A stretch of DNA of 46,579 nt from Patescibacteria group bacterium (lineage in GTDB: Bacteria > Patescibacteriota > Patescibacteriia > 2-12-FULL-60-25). Below the pieces are notes generated by a model. That model saw only the letters and a program-made list of their open reading frames with translations. It was not told the DNA's origin and did not search any database. The position numbers and the translations under genes were made by a program. Positions within the stretch are counted from its first letter, which is position 1, and each line of letters starts with the position of its first letter. Positions 21,015-29,917 of this stretch are shown in pieces. The stretch lies in NCBI GenBank assembly GCA_022703155.1, contig JAKLEH010000004.1, forward strand, positions 1 to 46,579. Direction: 5' to 3'.

Positions 21015-23612
21015 ATGTCCATCGACCTTTCCCTCTATCGCGGACTTACGTCCGGCCAAGCCGTGGCCCAACGCGCGAAACACGGATCCAACGTCCTGTT
21101 CGAAAAAGAAAAAAAATCTTTTTTTGCCTACGTGCGAGAAGCCTTGGAGGAACCCATGCTTTTGCTGTTACTGGCCACGGCTATTTTGTATTTCGTTTTG
21201 GGCGAGACGTGGGACGGCCTGCTGATGATTACCGGCGTGCTCCTCATGATAGGCATCGACCTATACCAAGAAGCCAAAACCGACAAGGCGCTGGAAGCGC
21301 TCAAAGAGATGTCCGCGCCAACCGTCTCGGTCATCCGCGACGGCAAGTTGCGCACCATTCCAGCCGACCAGTTGGTGAGCGGCGATCTGATGGTGGTTCA
21401 GGAAGGCGACCGCGTGGCCGGCGACGCGGTTTTGCTCGAAGCCGCAAACCTATCGGTAGACGAATCCATGCTGACCGGAGAATCCGAACCGGTTCGTAAG
21501 ACGATGGATACGGTGTCGGGAGTAGGAAGTCATGTTATCGGTAGCCGGAAACCGAAAAGCAGCGGCTCGGTTCCCCGACCTCCGACGTCCGACCTCCGAC
21601 GTCCCGAAGGGCTCGTCTTCGCAGGCACACTGATATTGACCGGACAGGCCGTGGCCCAGGTTACGGCCATCGGAACCGGCACGCGTTACGGCGCCATCGG
21701 CAAACGTTTGGCGCAAACGCAAAGCCGGCCATCGCCCCTGCAAAAAAAGACGGCCAAACTGGTCAAGATTTTCGGCGCCTTGGGCTTGTTGTCGTGTTTG
21801 GCCGTGTTCGGCGTCTCGTATTCGCATGACGGGAACTTGGTCAACGGACTGCTTATCGGTTTGACCTTGGCCATCTCGGTCATCCCCGAGGAATTGCCCG
21901 TGGTCCTGACCGTGTTTTCGGCCATCGGCGCGTACCGCCTGACCAAGCGGCAAGCCCTGGTGCGCGACATCAACATCATCGAGAGCTTGGGCGAAATCAC
22001 CACTCTTTGCACGGACAAAACCGGCACTTTGACCGAAAACCGCATCACGCTGCAGGAAGCGTTGTTCAACGGCGGCTTGCTGAACGCCAATGAGCTGGAA
22101 AAGCGTGGACGCGACTACGCCGAACCCATGGCCTTGGCCCTCCATTCAACCGATCCGCGCGCTTACGACCCCATGGATTTATCGCTCCAATCCGTGGCCG
22201 CTCACGCGGGATTGGATTCGGCCGAGCTGTTGCCCGCCTCGCGCCATGTCCGCGAATACGGCTTTGACCATAAACTCAAATGCCTGGGCCACGTGTGGCG
22301 CAAGAACGGCACCCGGCTTTTGGCCGTCAAAGGTGCGGCCGAAAACATCATAAAAATGTGCGCTCTGGAACCTGAACGCGCCAAGGATCTGCAACAGTCC
22401 GTGGTGGACATGTCTTCCAGGGGGTTGCGCGTCTTGGCCGTGGGCGTGAAAAAATTTCATGACCATGAAAATCCTCCGGAGACTTTGGATGGCGTAGCGG
22501 ATTTGGAATTCGTGGCCTTGTTGGGTTTCAACGACCCGCCGCGCAGCGACGCCAAAAGCGTGGTCCAAGCTTGCCGCCAAGCCGGCATCGCAGTGCGCCT
22601 CATTACCGGGGACCATCCGGAAACCGCTGGATTCATTGCCCAGGCAGTTGGCCTGCCACACCCCAAAAACGTGCTCACGGGCGCGGAAATGGATGTGCTG
22701 GACGACAATGAACTCGCCAAAAAGGTAAAAAAATATTTCGTGTTCGCGCGTATCGTGCCCGAACAAAAAGTCAGAATCGTGGAAGCGCTCCGTTCGAACG
22801 GCGAAATCGTGGCTATGGTGGGCGACGGGGTCAATGACGGGCCGTCACTCAAGGAAGCGGACGTAGGCGTGGCCATGGGCGGCCGCGGCACCAACGTGGC
22901 GCGCGAAGCTTCGGATTTGATTCTGCTCGACGACCGCTTGGCCACGGTCACCCAAGCCGTACGCGACGGCCGCAAGATTTTCGACAACATCCAAAAGGCC
23001 GTGCACTACGTGTTTACGGTGCACGTTTACGTGGTTTTGATGGCGCTGGTCATGCCACTGTTGGGTTTGCCGCCCGTACTCTTGCCCATCCATATCGTGC
23101 TCTTGGAACTCATCATCGACCCGACCTGCGCCATCGTGTTCGAGGCCATCCCGGCCGAAGAAGGCATTATGCAACGCGACCCGCGCGATCCCGAACGCCC
23201 CATCATTTCTAAAAACCGGTATCTGCGCATCATCCTTATTGGCCTGTCCATCTTCATCGTGGCCGGCGGCGCGTACGTCATGGGATTGCGCAATGGATTG
23301 AGCCAGGAGATTTCGCGCGCGTTGGCCATGGCCACCATCCTTTGGTGCAACGTGACCTACGTGCTCTCTTCAACCTCGCGCACCAAAAGCATCTTCAAAT
23401 CGTTGCGCTTTTTGAAGGACCGGACCTTCGTCACGGTGTACGCTGCCCTGATTGCGAGCTTCCTGTGCCTGATTTACGTACCCGGGTTGAACCGCACCTT
23501 CAGTTTCGCGGCCCTGCCCATTTCCCTGTTCGGCCTGGCAATGTTGCTCGGTTTGACCCCGGCCATAATCAACGAATTCTGGAAGTTGTTCACGGCCCGC
23601 AGACGCGCTTGA
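21015..23612 (+). CDS. Cation-transporting P-type ATPase (P2, Ca2+-type)
   Basis: ATP-driven cation pump in the cytoplasmic membrane. The actuator Thr-Gly-Glu-Ser is at 154-157, the TM4 motif Pro-Glu-Glu-Leu-Pro at ~295-299, the phosphorylated Asp in Asp-Lys-Thr-Gly-Thr-Leu-Thr at 334, the nucleotide-domain Lys-Gly-Ala at ~441-443, and Gly-Asp-Gly-Val-Asn-Asp at ~603-608. Ten helices with a full C-terminal set fit the P2 class; Ca2+ or Mn2+ is most likely but not provable. The start is the ATG six bases after TATAAT. Between the TGES strand and the next conserved strand there is an in-frame insertion of ~30 residues containing a family-B repeat. Confidence 0.93.
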   Translation: MSIDLSLYRGLTSGQAVAQRAKHGSNVLFEKEKKSFFAYVREALEEPMLLLLLATAILYFVLGETWDGLLMITGVLLMIGIDLYQEAKTDKALEALKEMSAPTVSVIRDGKLRTIPADQLVSGDLMVVQEGDRVAGDAVLLEAANLSVDESMLTGESEPVRKTMDTVSGVGSHVIGSRKPKSSGSVPRPPTSDLRRPEGLVFAGTLILTGQAVAQVTAIGTGTRYGAIGKRLAQTQSRPSPLQKKTAKLVKIFGALGLLSCLAVFGVSYSHDGNLVNGLLIGLTLAISVIPEELPVVLTVFSAIGAYRLTKRQALVRDINIIESLGEITTLCTDKTGTLTENRITLQEALFNGGLLNANELEKRGRDYAEPMALALHSTDPRAYDPMDLSLQSVAAHAGLDSAELLPASRHVREYGFDHKLKCLGHVWRKNGTRLLAVKGAAENIIKMCALEPERAKDLQQSVVDMSSRGLRVLAVGVKKFHDHENPPETLDGVADLEFVALLGFNDPPRSDAKSVVQACRQAGIAVRLITGDHPETAGFIAQAVGLPHPKNVLTGAEMDVLDDNELAKKVKKYFVFARIVPEQKVRIVEALRSNGEIVAMVGDGVNDGPSLKEADVGVAMGGRGTNVAREASDLILLDDRLATVTQAVRDGRKIFDNIQKAVHYVFTVHVYVVLMALVMPLLGLPPVLLPIHIVLLELIIDPTCAIVFEAIPAEEGIMQRDPRDPERPIISKNRYLRIILIGLSIFIVAGGAYVMGLRNGLSQEISRALAMATILWCNVTYVLSSTSRTKSIFKSLRFLKDRTFVTVYAALIASFLCLIYVPGLNRTFSFAALPISLFGLAMLLGLTPAIINEFWKLFTARRRA
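21574..21604. repeat. Family-B repeat inserted in frame in the ATPase gene
   Basis: CCCGACCTCCGACGTCC repeated as GACCTCCGACGTCC, the reverse complement of GGTCGGA words. It encodes Pro-Arg-Pro-Pro-Thr-Ser-Asp-Leu-Arg-Arg-Pro within the actuator domain. Confidence 0.8.
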
Positions 23613-23622
23613 ACTCGTAATT

Positions 23623-23648
23623 AAAAAGACGCCCTCGCGGGCGTTTTT
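23623..23648. terminator. Bidirectional intrinsic terminator
   Basis: ACGCCC-TCGC-GGGCGT with T tract on the right and A tract on the left, between the convergent ATPase and 23670-23942 genes. Confidence 0.88.
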
Positions 23649-23669
23649 CGTTTCGTTTTTAACGCGAGG

Positions 23670-23942
23670 TCATTCCGCGGCCAACATCTGGGCCCGGTCC
23701 AGCAATTCCTGCAAATCCTGGCGTTCCGCATCCGTACGCCGCATCAAACTCGCCCAAACCTCTTCCAACTCTGCCTTACCCGGCTCATCCGCACCGACTT
23801 TTCGCAGGTCGCGTCCGATATCGGTCAAAACTTCGCGTGCGCCTTCGAGCGTCAAAAACGCCACGCCGATTTCTTTTTGCACGGTTTCGAAGTCGGTTTC
23901 CGGCGCCGGTTCAGTCCGTTTCAGTTCTGGATTGAAGCGCAT
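23670..23942 (-). CDS. Small helical protein, 90 aa
   Basis: Acidic, all-helical, with heptad-like Leu spacing in ~25-85 suggesting a coiled coil or small bundle. It starts one base after the stop of the upstream gene (TGATATG), so the two are translationally coupled and probably act together. No family recognised. Confidence 0.7.
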   Translation of the reverse strand: MRFNPELKRTEPAPETDFETVQKEIGVAFLTLEGAREVLTDIGRDLRKVGADEPGKAELEEVWASLMRRTDAERQDLQELLDRAQMLAAE

Positions 23943-23943
23943 A

Positions 23944-24225
23944 TCAAGAATCCAAATTCCTTAGTTGTTGGGCCATCCACGCCAAACGCGACGAACCCGT
24001 GTGTTGGGCGTTTTTGAGTTGGTCGTGGACCATATGCCCCACGGCCCGCACATGCTCGATGCGCGCGGTGCGCGACCGCACGTCGGCCGCGATGGCCTGC
24101 AACGCCTGTGCGCGGCTGTTGGCCGGCGGCACGGCGGCCGTGCTCCCGGCCGCGGACACGGGCGGCAAAGCCGCGGGTGTTGGACGCCGCGCAGGCAACG
24201 GACGCAAAAACGGATTCATGGGCAT
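23944..24225 (-). CDS. Small NPF-start protein, 93 aa
   Basis: The start is fixed at 24223-24225 by TATAAT six bases upstream; it then begins Met-Pro-Met-Asn-Pro-Phe. Residues ~7-40 are a Pro/Ala/Arg-rich disordered linker and ~42-93 are helical. It shares the Asn-Pro-Phe opening plus linker plan with the proteins at 7474, 24282 and 37601. It is coupled to the 23670-23942 gene and lies 56 bases downstream of its NPF neighbour at 24282-25370. The function is unknown. Confidence 0.75.
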   Translation of the reverse strand: MPMNPFLRPLPARRPTPAALPPVSAAGSTAAVPPANSRAQALQAIAADVRSRTARIEHVRAVGHMVHDQLKNAQHTGSSRLAWMAQQLRNLDS

Positions 24226-24231
24226 GGCGAC

Positions 24232-24260
24232 ATTATAAAACAACGGGCATGAGACAACAA
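24232..24260 (-). promoter_or_regulatory. Promoter of the 23944/23670 gene pair, leaderless type
   Basis: TTGTTG (24255-24260, minus), 17 bases, TATAAT (24232-24237), then six bases to the ATG: the same boxes and spacing as the ATPase promoter. Confidence 0.75.
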
Positions 24261-24281
24261 ACGCGGAGCAATAAACCGGAT

Positions 24282-25370
24282 TCATTTCAAATGACCCACC
24301 AGTCTAAAGGCGATTCCATTTACATTTTCCCCCGGATAAACGTTGAACAACGAAGACAGCCCGCCAGAACGGCCATCTCCACCGTAAACTTTATATTCTC
24401 CATCTAGAACTTTTTCATTGAACCATTCCGCCGATTCGGAGGATGGCTCTCCCCATTCGGGATGATGCAGATTCCCCAACGCATTAAACTCAACCATGCG
24501 TTGCACGGCCACGTCTCCGGGTTTCAAGCCATAAGCACCGGCCAAGGCGGCCATGACTTCCGGTTTGTTCAAATCGTATAGCGAGACGAAAAACCGTGAT
24601 TTTGGATTAAGCCCCCACTTATTTATCAATCTCGCTTTAACCAAGCCTTCAAGAACCGGACTCAAAAATTCTTCGTCATCTTCGTACATCGTGTCGCTAT
24701 TTTCGTATTTCGGCTTTGGACGACCGTCGCACACGACCCAACAACCAGGCAACACCATAAAATCTGGGGGCATTTTTTCAAGGTCGATGTGTCTGACATG
24801 CGGCTTGACCCAACCTTCGGGGCTTTCCTCGGACATGTCGAACGGCGGAAGGTAGTGGAGCTCGAGGCGTTTCCTTTCCCACTCCTCCATCTTTTCCAGC
24901 GTTATCCAGTCCGGCAACGCCGGGACTTCGACGCGGCGCTTGAATTTTGACGAGAGAATCGCTTCTTCCGACGCGTAAAGTTTCTCCTTCTTAACCTCCA
25001 GCTCCATGCCCGGGCCGAATTCCTTGTTGTCGAGCAGGTACGCGAGCTTGCCGAGCAGGGCCATCAGCTCCTTGGCGTCGGCGAGCAAACCCTTTGCCTT
25101 AGCCTCGCCCGCTTTCATCCTTTTCGTCCTCTTGTACATTCCGGCCGCGTCCGTGGCGCCGTATTTGGCGTATATCTCCTTGACGCGGGCGTGAAGCTTT
25201 TCCGCATACGATCGGACTTCGGGGCGGAGGTCGACGCGGCGGGTTTCGTAACTCGGCCCTGGAACTGGGTACTGGGTACCGGGCACTGATTTGGTTGAAT
25301 CCAAAATTCCGGGTCCGTTTCCGACCTCCGACATCCGACTTCCGACCGCGCTTCGCGAGAAGGGATTCAT
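24282..25370 (-). CDS. Hypothetical NPF-start protein, paralogue of 7474-8538
   Basis: Begins Met-Asn-Pro-Phe at 25368-25370, seven bases after TGG-TAGAAT. Residues ~5-43 are a linker encoded by family-B and GGTACTGGG repeat words. From ~44 the [19 protein letters not shown] domain matches the 7474-8538 protein (about half of the residues over the first ~60 positions, by eye), then the two diverge. The middle (~150-260) holds a Pro/Glu/Trp-rich region, and the C-terminal ~70 residues again resemble the paralogue's Gly/Trp-rich end. No signal peptide or membrane segment. The function is unknown. Confidence 0.85.
   Translation of the reverse strand: MNPFSRSAVGSRMSEVGNGPGILDSTKSVPGTQYPVPGPSYETRRVDLRPEVRSYAEKLHARVKEIYAKYGATDAAGMYKRTKRMKAGEAKAKGLLADAKELMALLGKLAYLLDNKEFGPGMELEVKKEKLYASEEAILSSKFKRRVEVPALPDWITLEKMEEWERKRLELHYLPPFDMSEESPEGWVKPHVRHIDLEKMPPDFMVLPGCWVVCDGRPKPKYENSDTMYEDDEEFLSPVLEGLVKARLINKWGLNPKSRFFVSLYDLNKPEVMAALAGAYGLKPGDVAVQRMVEFNALGNLHHPEWGEPSSESAEWFNEKVLDGEYKVYGGDGRSGGLSSLFNVYPGENVNGIAFRLVGHLK
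25320..25347. repeat. Family-B repeat inside the N-terminal linker
   Basis: TCCGACCTCCGACATCCGAC and TTCCGACC words (GGTCGGA family on the minus strand) encode the Val-Gly-Ser-Arg-Met-Ser-Glu-Val-Gly part of the linker. A GGTACTGGG-type word follows at 25258-25285. Confidence 0.75.
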
Positions 25371-25377
25371 CCCCCGC

Positions 25378-25386
25378 ATTCTACCA
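25378..25386 (-). promoter_or_regulatory. Extended -10 promoter, leaderless type
   Basis: TGG-TAGAAT (hexamer 25378-25383, minus), seven bases before the ATG, in the same GTGTGGTAGAATG context as at 8547. Confidence 0.65.
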
Positions 25387-25426
25387 CACTGGACTGCCGA
25401 GCATCGTTTGGCTACTGTACCCACAT

Positions 25427-26464
25427 ATGGAGGATGAACGCCTGATTGCGCCCGAGGCGCAGGAAAACGAAGACCGCGTGGATTTGAGCTTGCGGCCCAA
25501 GACTTTGGCCGAATTCATCGGCCAGCCCACGATCAAAGAGAACCTGGGCATCTTTTTGCAGGCGGCCAAAGGGCGCAACGAACCGTGCGAGCATGTGTTG
25601 CTTTACGGACCGCCGGGTTTGGGCAAAACCACTCTGGCCCACGTCATCGCCCGCGAGATGGAGGCCAACATCAAAGTCACGAGCGGACCGGCTTTGGAAC
25701 GCGTGGGCGATTTGGCCGCCATCCTCACCAACCTGGAGGACGGCGACATCCTGTTCGTGGACGAAATCCACCGCATGAACCGCAACATCGAGGAGGTGCT
25801 GTACCCGGCCATGGAGGATTACGCGCTGGACATCGTCATCGGCAAAGGCCCGGCCGCGCGCACGCTGCGCCTGGACCTTAAACGCTTCACGCTCATCGGC
25901 GCGACCACGCGGCTTTCGCTTATGAGCGCGCCTTTGCGCGACCGGTTCGGCGGCATTTACCATTTGAATTTTTACGGGCCGGACGAGATGGCGGCCATCG
26001 TGGAACGCAGCGCGCGTTTGCTGGGCTTGGCCATGGACATGCCGACCGCCGGCGCCATCGCCTCGCGCTCGCGCCGCACGCCGCGCATCGCCAACCGTTT
26101 ATTGAAACGAGTACGCGACTTCGCCCAAGTGCGCACGGCCGGCCAATTGGACCCGGAGACGGTCGCGGCCGCGCTCGAAGCGCTCAACATCGACGCCCGC
26201 GGCTTGGACGAGACTGACCGACGCGGCCTCGCGGCCATCATCGAAAAATTCAACGGCGGCCCCGTGGGCCTTTCCACCTTGGCCGCGGCCATGAGCGAAG
26301 AGATGGACACGCTCGAAGACGTGATCGAACCGTTTTTGTTGCAGGAAGGGTTCATCGCGCGCACGCCGCGCGGCCGCGTGGCTACGGAATTGGCCTACAA
26401 ACATTTGGGCAAACCCATACCGGAACATTTGGCGCAAAACGGGTTGTTTGACAGCCAACAATGA
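25427..26464 (+). CDS. ruvB: Holliday junction branch migration ATPase RuvB
   Basis: Hexameric motor that drives branch migration with RuvA. Walker A Gly-Pro-Pro-Gly-Leu-Gly-Lys-Thr-Thr is at 61-69, Walker B Asp-Glu-Ile-His at 112-115, sensor Gly-Ala-Thr-Thr-Arg at ~163-167 and the Arg finger region Leu-Arg-Asp-Arg-Phe-Gly soon after. The C-terminal winged helix (to ~345) is complete. Length is normal. The start was chosen because homologues begin about 20 residues before the Arg-Pro-Lys-Thr-Leu motif; there is no Shine-Dalgarno. It is divergent from the 24282-25370 gene. No ruvA or ruvC is adjacent. Confidence 0.96.
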   Translation: MEDERLIAPEAQENEDRVDLSLRPKTLAEFIGQPTIKENLGIFLQAAKGRNEPCEHVLLYGPPGLGKTTLAHVIAREMEANIKVTSGPALERVGDLAAILTNLEDGDILFVDEIHRMNRNIEEVLYPAMEDYALDIVIGKGPAARTLRLDLKRFTLIGATTRLSLMSAPLRDRFGGIYHLNFYGPDEMAAIVERSARLLGLAMDMPTAGAIASRSRRTPRIANRLLKRVRDFAQVRTAGQLDPETVAAALEALNIDARGLDETDRRGLAAIIEKFNGGPVGLSTLAAAMSEEMDTLEDVIEPFLLQEGFIARTPRGRVATELAYKHLGKPIPEHLAQNGLFDSQQ

Positions 26465-26475
26465 ACAACCTTCCG

Positions 26476-26575
26476 TCATGCCGAACTCGTTTCGGCATCT
26501 AGCCGCAACTCATCGGGATCCTGAAACAAGTTCAGGATGACACAAGGGGCGACGTAAAGCTGGATCGAGATGACG
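26476..26575. repeat. Word repeat island, family H
   Basis: TCATGCCGAACTCGTTTCGG (a GCCGAA/TTCGGC hairpin) and GATCCTGAAACAAGTTCAGG (a CCTGAA/TTCAGG hairpin) fill the ~140 bases between ruvB and the next gene. Related words lie at 30806-30906. Confidence 0.7.
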
Positions 26576-26593
26576 AAAAGGCACGAAAAGCTG

Positions 26594-26599
26594 TATAAT
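26594..26599 (+). promoter_or_regulatory. Promoter -10 of the 26606 gene, leaderless type
   Basis: TATAAT followed by six bases and ATG. The -35 region (TGACGA at 26571-26576, 17 bases away) is partial. Confidence 0.65.
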
Positions 26600-26605
26600 G
26601 TTTCC

Positions 26606-26866
26606 ATGTTCCCTCTCTATTTCTTCGTTTTGGGATGGCTGGCGTTTTTGGCCATCTTCCTGATCGTGTCCGCGTTCAGCATCCTGCAGATGCTGCGTTA
26701 CGGCTTGGCGCACAAGGTCACATACATGACTACCTTCCTATTCGTGCTCCTCTCGTCCGCCGTGATACTGGGTACGCTCGGCTATTTGGCCACCGTGGAC
26801 CTAAAAGCCGAGGTGGACCTTGGGATATCCAACGCGGGTCTTTACGCACCGGCGTCAGAATTATGA
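26606..26866 (+). CDS. Small two-helix membrane protein, 86 aa
   Basis: Hydrophobic helices at ~3-28 and ~42-63, with a short polar tail outside. The start is fixed by TATAAT six bases upstream; the longer ORF is not supported. Its stop overlaps the next start (ATGA), so it is coupled to the PH-domain protein and probably forms a unit with it in the membrane. No family recognised. Confidence 0.8.
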   Translation: MFPLYFFVLGWLAFLAIFLIVSAFSILQMLRYGLAHKVTYMTTFLFVLLSSAVILGTLGYLATVDLKAEVDLGISNAGLYAPASEL

Positions 26867-27483
26867 TAAACCTCGACAAACTGCCCAACCAATTGCCCGA
26901 CGAAAAAATCACGGGCGTATTTCGGCGCCACCCCATCACCATCTTCGGCATTTACGTGGCGCTCATGGTGATTCTGGTCCTGCCCGTGGCCGCGTACGTG
27001 GTTTTGCATTTGCTGCAGGCTTCGATTTTAGAGAACGAAGGCCAATTCGCCCTGCTCATCATGGGCGTGGGACTGTTCTTCATGTTCGTCATCCTCTTTT
27101 TGTACCAGCACTTTTTGGATTATTGGCTGGACATGTGGATCGTGACCAACCGCCGCATCATCAACATCGAACAACGCGGCTTGTTTTCGCGTACCACCTC
27201 CGAACTCCGCCTGTACCGCGTGCAGGACGTGACGGCCGAGGTCACGGGCTTCGTGCATTCAATGCTGGATTACGGCATGGTGTATGTGCAGACGGCCGGT
27301 GAAAAGGAATATTTCGCGTTCGAGGACGTGCCCCATCCCAACCAAATCGCCAAAGACATTCTGCATCTGGCCGAAGTGGACCGCAGAGAGCATTTGGAAG
27401 AAGCCATGGAAGCCATGGAACAGACGACCGTAGACAAACACGACGACATCCGGCAAAAAGCGGCGCAGCATATAGAACCCTGA
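26863..27483 (+). CDS. Membrane protein with bacterial PH (DUF304-like) domain
   Basis: Starts at the ATGA overlap. Helices at ~28-50 and ~62-85 form a membrane hairpin, followed by a PH-like beta domain (~90-180) that opens Asp-Met-Trp-Ile-Val-Thr-Asn-Arg-Arg-Ile-Ile-Asn-Ile-Glu-Gln and continues ...Glu-Leu-Arg-Leu-Tyr-Arg-Val-Gln-Asp-Val, the classic bPH2 pattern. The C-terminal ~30 residues are an acidic helix. Such proteins are membrane-associated with largely unknown roles. Confidence 0.88.
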   Translation: MINLDKLPNQLPDEKITGVFRRHPITIFGIYVALMVILVLPVAAYVVLHLLQASILENEGQFALLIMGVGLFFMFVILFLYQHFLDYWLDMWIVTNRRIINIEQRGLFSRTTSELRLYRVQDVTAEVTGFVHSMLDYGMVYVQTAGEKEYFAFEDVPHPNQIAKDILHLAEVDRREHLEEAMEAMEQTTVDKHDDIRQKAAQHIEP

Positions 27484-27484
27484 A

Positions 27485-27597
27485 AATACGTAAGATTCAT
27501 AAGATTGGCAACCCAGAATAAAAAACGTAAAGGCAAATATAAAATTTGGGTTATCCCCAAATTTTATGAATCTTATAAATTTTACAAATCTTACAAA
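27485..27597. repeat. Word repeat island, family E (AAGATTCATAAGATT)
   Basis: CGTAAGATTCATAAGATTGG on the left pairs with TTATGAATCTTATAAATTTT and CAAATCTTACAAATC words on the right; inner AAATTTGGG/CCCCAAATTT adds to the fold. It sits between convergent genes and could act as their terminator. Confidence 0.7.
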
Positions 27598-29877
27598 TCA
27601 ACGATACCAAGGCTTTATCTCAATCCCCTTGTAATAATACTTGAGAATTTGGTCCCAGGTTTGGCCTTCGTTGGCTTGGGCGAGCGCGCCCGAGGCCGAC
27701 ATGCCCACGCCGTGGCCCCAGAGTGTCTTGCCGGCGTCCCACGGGACGGTCACGCCTTGGCACCATTCGACTTCTCCGTACCACACCTCTTTCCAACTGC
27801 GCGTGCGTCCGTCCGAGCGCGAAAAGTACGGGGTGATGGCGATTTTGCCGTTATAAGATACGACCATGCCGCGCGTGGCGTCCACGGCCGCGACGATGTT
27901 GGGGCTGCGCGCCTCCTGGCCATAGCCGCGGTACACCTGGTCGTATTTGGCGTCCACGATGAAATATTCGTCCGCGTGTTTGGTGGCGCGCTCCACATGG
28001 TACATGGCGTAGGTGCGCGCGGCCGTAAGCAAGGTCTTTTGGAATTCCATGGGGCTGACGTTTGAAGTTTCGGCGATGCCTTTAAGATAAGTTTCGATCG
28101 GCAATTCATTGATGACCCAAACGTTGCTTGTCTTGGGCGTAAAGCGCAATTCCAGCTTGCCGCGGAACTTGTTGTCGTTGGCGCCGGGCAGCCACGAAAC
28201 CGGCCGCGAGATGTCCGTCATTTCAAGCGGCGAAACGCCGTCCGTGGCCACGGCCACGTAATATTGCGTGGATTGAGAAGTGCAGGCTCCGCTCAACGTA
28301 TAGACGCTGCTGGCGCGGTTGTATTTGACCGTGACCGACTGCCCTGCGCCCACCGAACACACGGCCGAACCGTTTTGCGTCAGGTTCATGCCCGTGGTCA
28401 GGCCGCGCACGACCATGGTGTCGTCGGTCGTAGCGTACAAACCTACGCGGATAATTGGCTCGTTGGGCAGATTGGAAACGTCGACGGTTCCCTGCGACGG
28501 CTGTGTCGGCTGCGACGGTTGGACCGTTTCCGGAGCGATGTAGCCGTCGGCCGTCACCGTAACCGGAATGTCGATGACGCCGCCGGAAACTTCCTGCCCG
28601 TCGGCCTCGAGCGCCAAGCGCACGGTGTACGAACCGCTCTTGGCCGGCGCCTTGACCTTGAAGTCCAGCAGGCTCAGCTGCCCGGGTTCCACGACCGTAC
28701 TCACGTTCTTGGCTTCGGTGCTGGAGGGCCAGGAATCGTGGCGCACCGTAGTGTATCGCGTGCCCAAATTGGGCACCACTTCCTTAAGCTTCAGTGTCAC
28801 GCGGTTCCATACCGCGGTGCCGGAATTTTTGATGCCGTAATTCAAGCTCAAGGTATCGTTGCCCATGACCGAAAAACCGCCACGGGGCTTGAGCAGGAGC
28901 GTGGCCAGATATCTGCCGGATTGGACCGTCGAACCGTTGTTGGCCGTTACGTTCGCCGGCGGGGTGGTCACGAACTGGTCGGGCATGCGCACGCGGATGG
29001 GCAGGTAGAACTGGCTGCCGCTGATGGTCTCCAAACCGTTGACGCGCAACTCGAAGGATTCTGAATATTTGCCCGGGCTCACGGGCGCGCGCAATTCAAA
29101 CGCCACGTTGGCCGTGCGTCCGGGCGCGATGGATTCAGGCAATTTGGCCGCGGCAAAATCCCCGAGCCACGACGTGTCTTTGAAGTTGTTTGACAAAGCG
29201 TACAACGAAACCTTTTCCGTGCCGTCCGTACGCCACGTTTGGTTGCCCGCATTCTTGACGGTCACGCTCAACGTGAGGTGCGCGCCCGGATCGGTCTGCC
29301 ATTCCGTACCGCCGGTTTGCACGTCTTGTGCCTTGTAGGCCGTGGTATTGGCCAAACGGCCGCCAGTCGTGGGTACGGTCGAGGGTTGGACGCTTGACGT
29401 TCCATTCGTCACAGCAGCCGTTTGCCCGCTGACCACGAACGCTATTTCTATGACCGTGTATTTATGCCAAGTCTTGCCGTCGCCCAACAAAAAACGTTGC
29501 GTGTAAGTGCCAGCGCTGGTCGGCGCCTTGACCCAAAACGATGCCGTGGCGATGCTTCCCGGCTTGACGGCTGTTTGACCGATGGACACCAGCTTATCGG
29601 CAGCCAGCCAACTCGAATGCTTCAACGGGCTGCTGGATCCGTAAATGTATAATGAAGTTTTTGACGCTCCGCCGTACCAGGTGTAATCGGTCTGGTTCTT
29701 GATGGATACGAAAATGCGTTTTTCCTCGCCTTTGGCCAGATTGACTTGGGATTTTTCCACGATGGTCAGCGCGTCGGCTTGGGCTGGACCAAATGCAAAA
29801 AGCCATGCCGTAAACCCTCCTGCGACAAGGAGGGACCACAACATGGCCCTTCGGCTAAATAAGCGGCGATATTTCAT
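27598..29877 (-). CDS. Secreted SpoIID/LytB-like protein with NBR1-type Ig domains
   Basis: Signal peptide at 1-35 (basic start, hydrophobic core, Ala-x-Ala site). Three Ig-like domains follow (~37-150, ~180-295, ~310-440), each with the W...W, V.PG, AP..G.Y pattern of NBR1-type Ig folds. After a Pro/Gln-rich linker comes a SpoIID domain (~480-750) with a Glu in the ETSNVSPMEF stretch where SpoIID has its catalytic Glu, then Ala-Ala-Arg-Thr-Tyr-Ala, and His-Gly-Val-Gly-Met-Ser near the end. SpoIID cuts stem-free peptidoglycan during sporulation. Here, without sporulation genes, wall remodelling or cell separation is likely (inference). The start fits the promoter at 29918. Confidence 0.9.
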   Translation of the reverse strand: MKYRRLFSRRAMLWSLLVAGGFTAWLFAFGPAQADALTIVEKSQVNLAKGEEKRIFVSIKNQTDYTWYGGASKTSLYIYGSSSPLKHSSWLAADKLVSIGQTAVKPGSIATASFWVKAPTSAGTYTQRFLLGDGKTWHKYTVIEIAFVVSGQTAAVTNGTSSVQPSTVPTTGGRLANTTAYKAQDVQTGGTEWQTDPGAHLTLSVTVKNAGNQTWRTDGTEKVSLYALSNNFKDTSWLGDFAAAKLPESIAPGRTANVAFELRAPVSPGKYSESFELRVNGLETISGSQFYLPIRVRMPDQFVTTPPANVTANNGSTVQSGRYLATLLLKPRGGFSVMGNDTLSLNYGIKNSGTAVWNRVTLKLKEVVPNLGTRYTTVRHDSWPSSTEAKNVSTVVEPGQLSLLDFKVKAPAKSGSYTVRLALEADGQEVSGGVIDIPVTVTADGYIAPETVQPSQPTQPSQGTVDVSNLPNEPIIRVGLYATTDDTMVVRGLTTGMNLTQNGSAVCSVGAGQSVTVKYNRASSVYTLSGACTSQSTQYYVAVATDGVSPLEMTDISRPVSWLPGANDNKFRGKLELRFTPKTSNVWVINELPIETYLKGIAETSNVSPMEFQKTLLTAARTYAMYHVERATKHADEYFIVDAKYDQVYRGYGQEARSPNIVAAVDATRGMVVSYNGKIAITPYFSRSDGRTRSWKEVWYGEVEWCQGVTVPWDAGKTLWGHGVGMSASGALAQANEGQTWDQILKYYYKGIEIKPWYR

Positions 29878-29917
29878 ATTTGTTTTTTGTTTTAGCCAAA
29901 ATTTCAACCACTCGTAC

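Noticed and set aside
27485-27597. An AT-rich insertion sequence end
   Set aside because: No transposase, target-site duplication or terminal inverted repeat pair bounding a gene is present; the island fits the word-repeat pattern instead.
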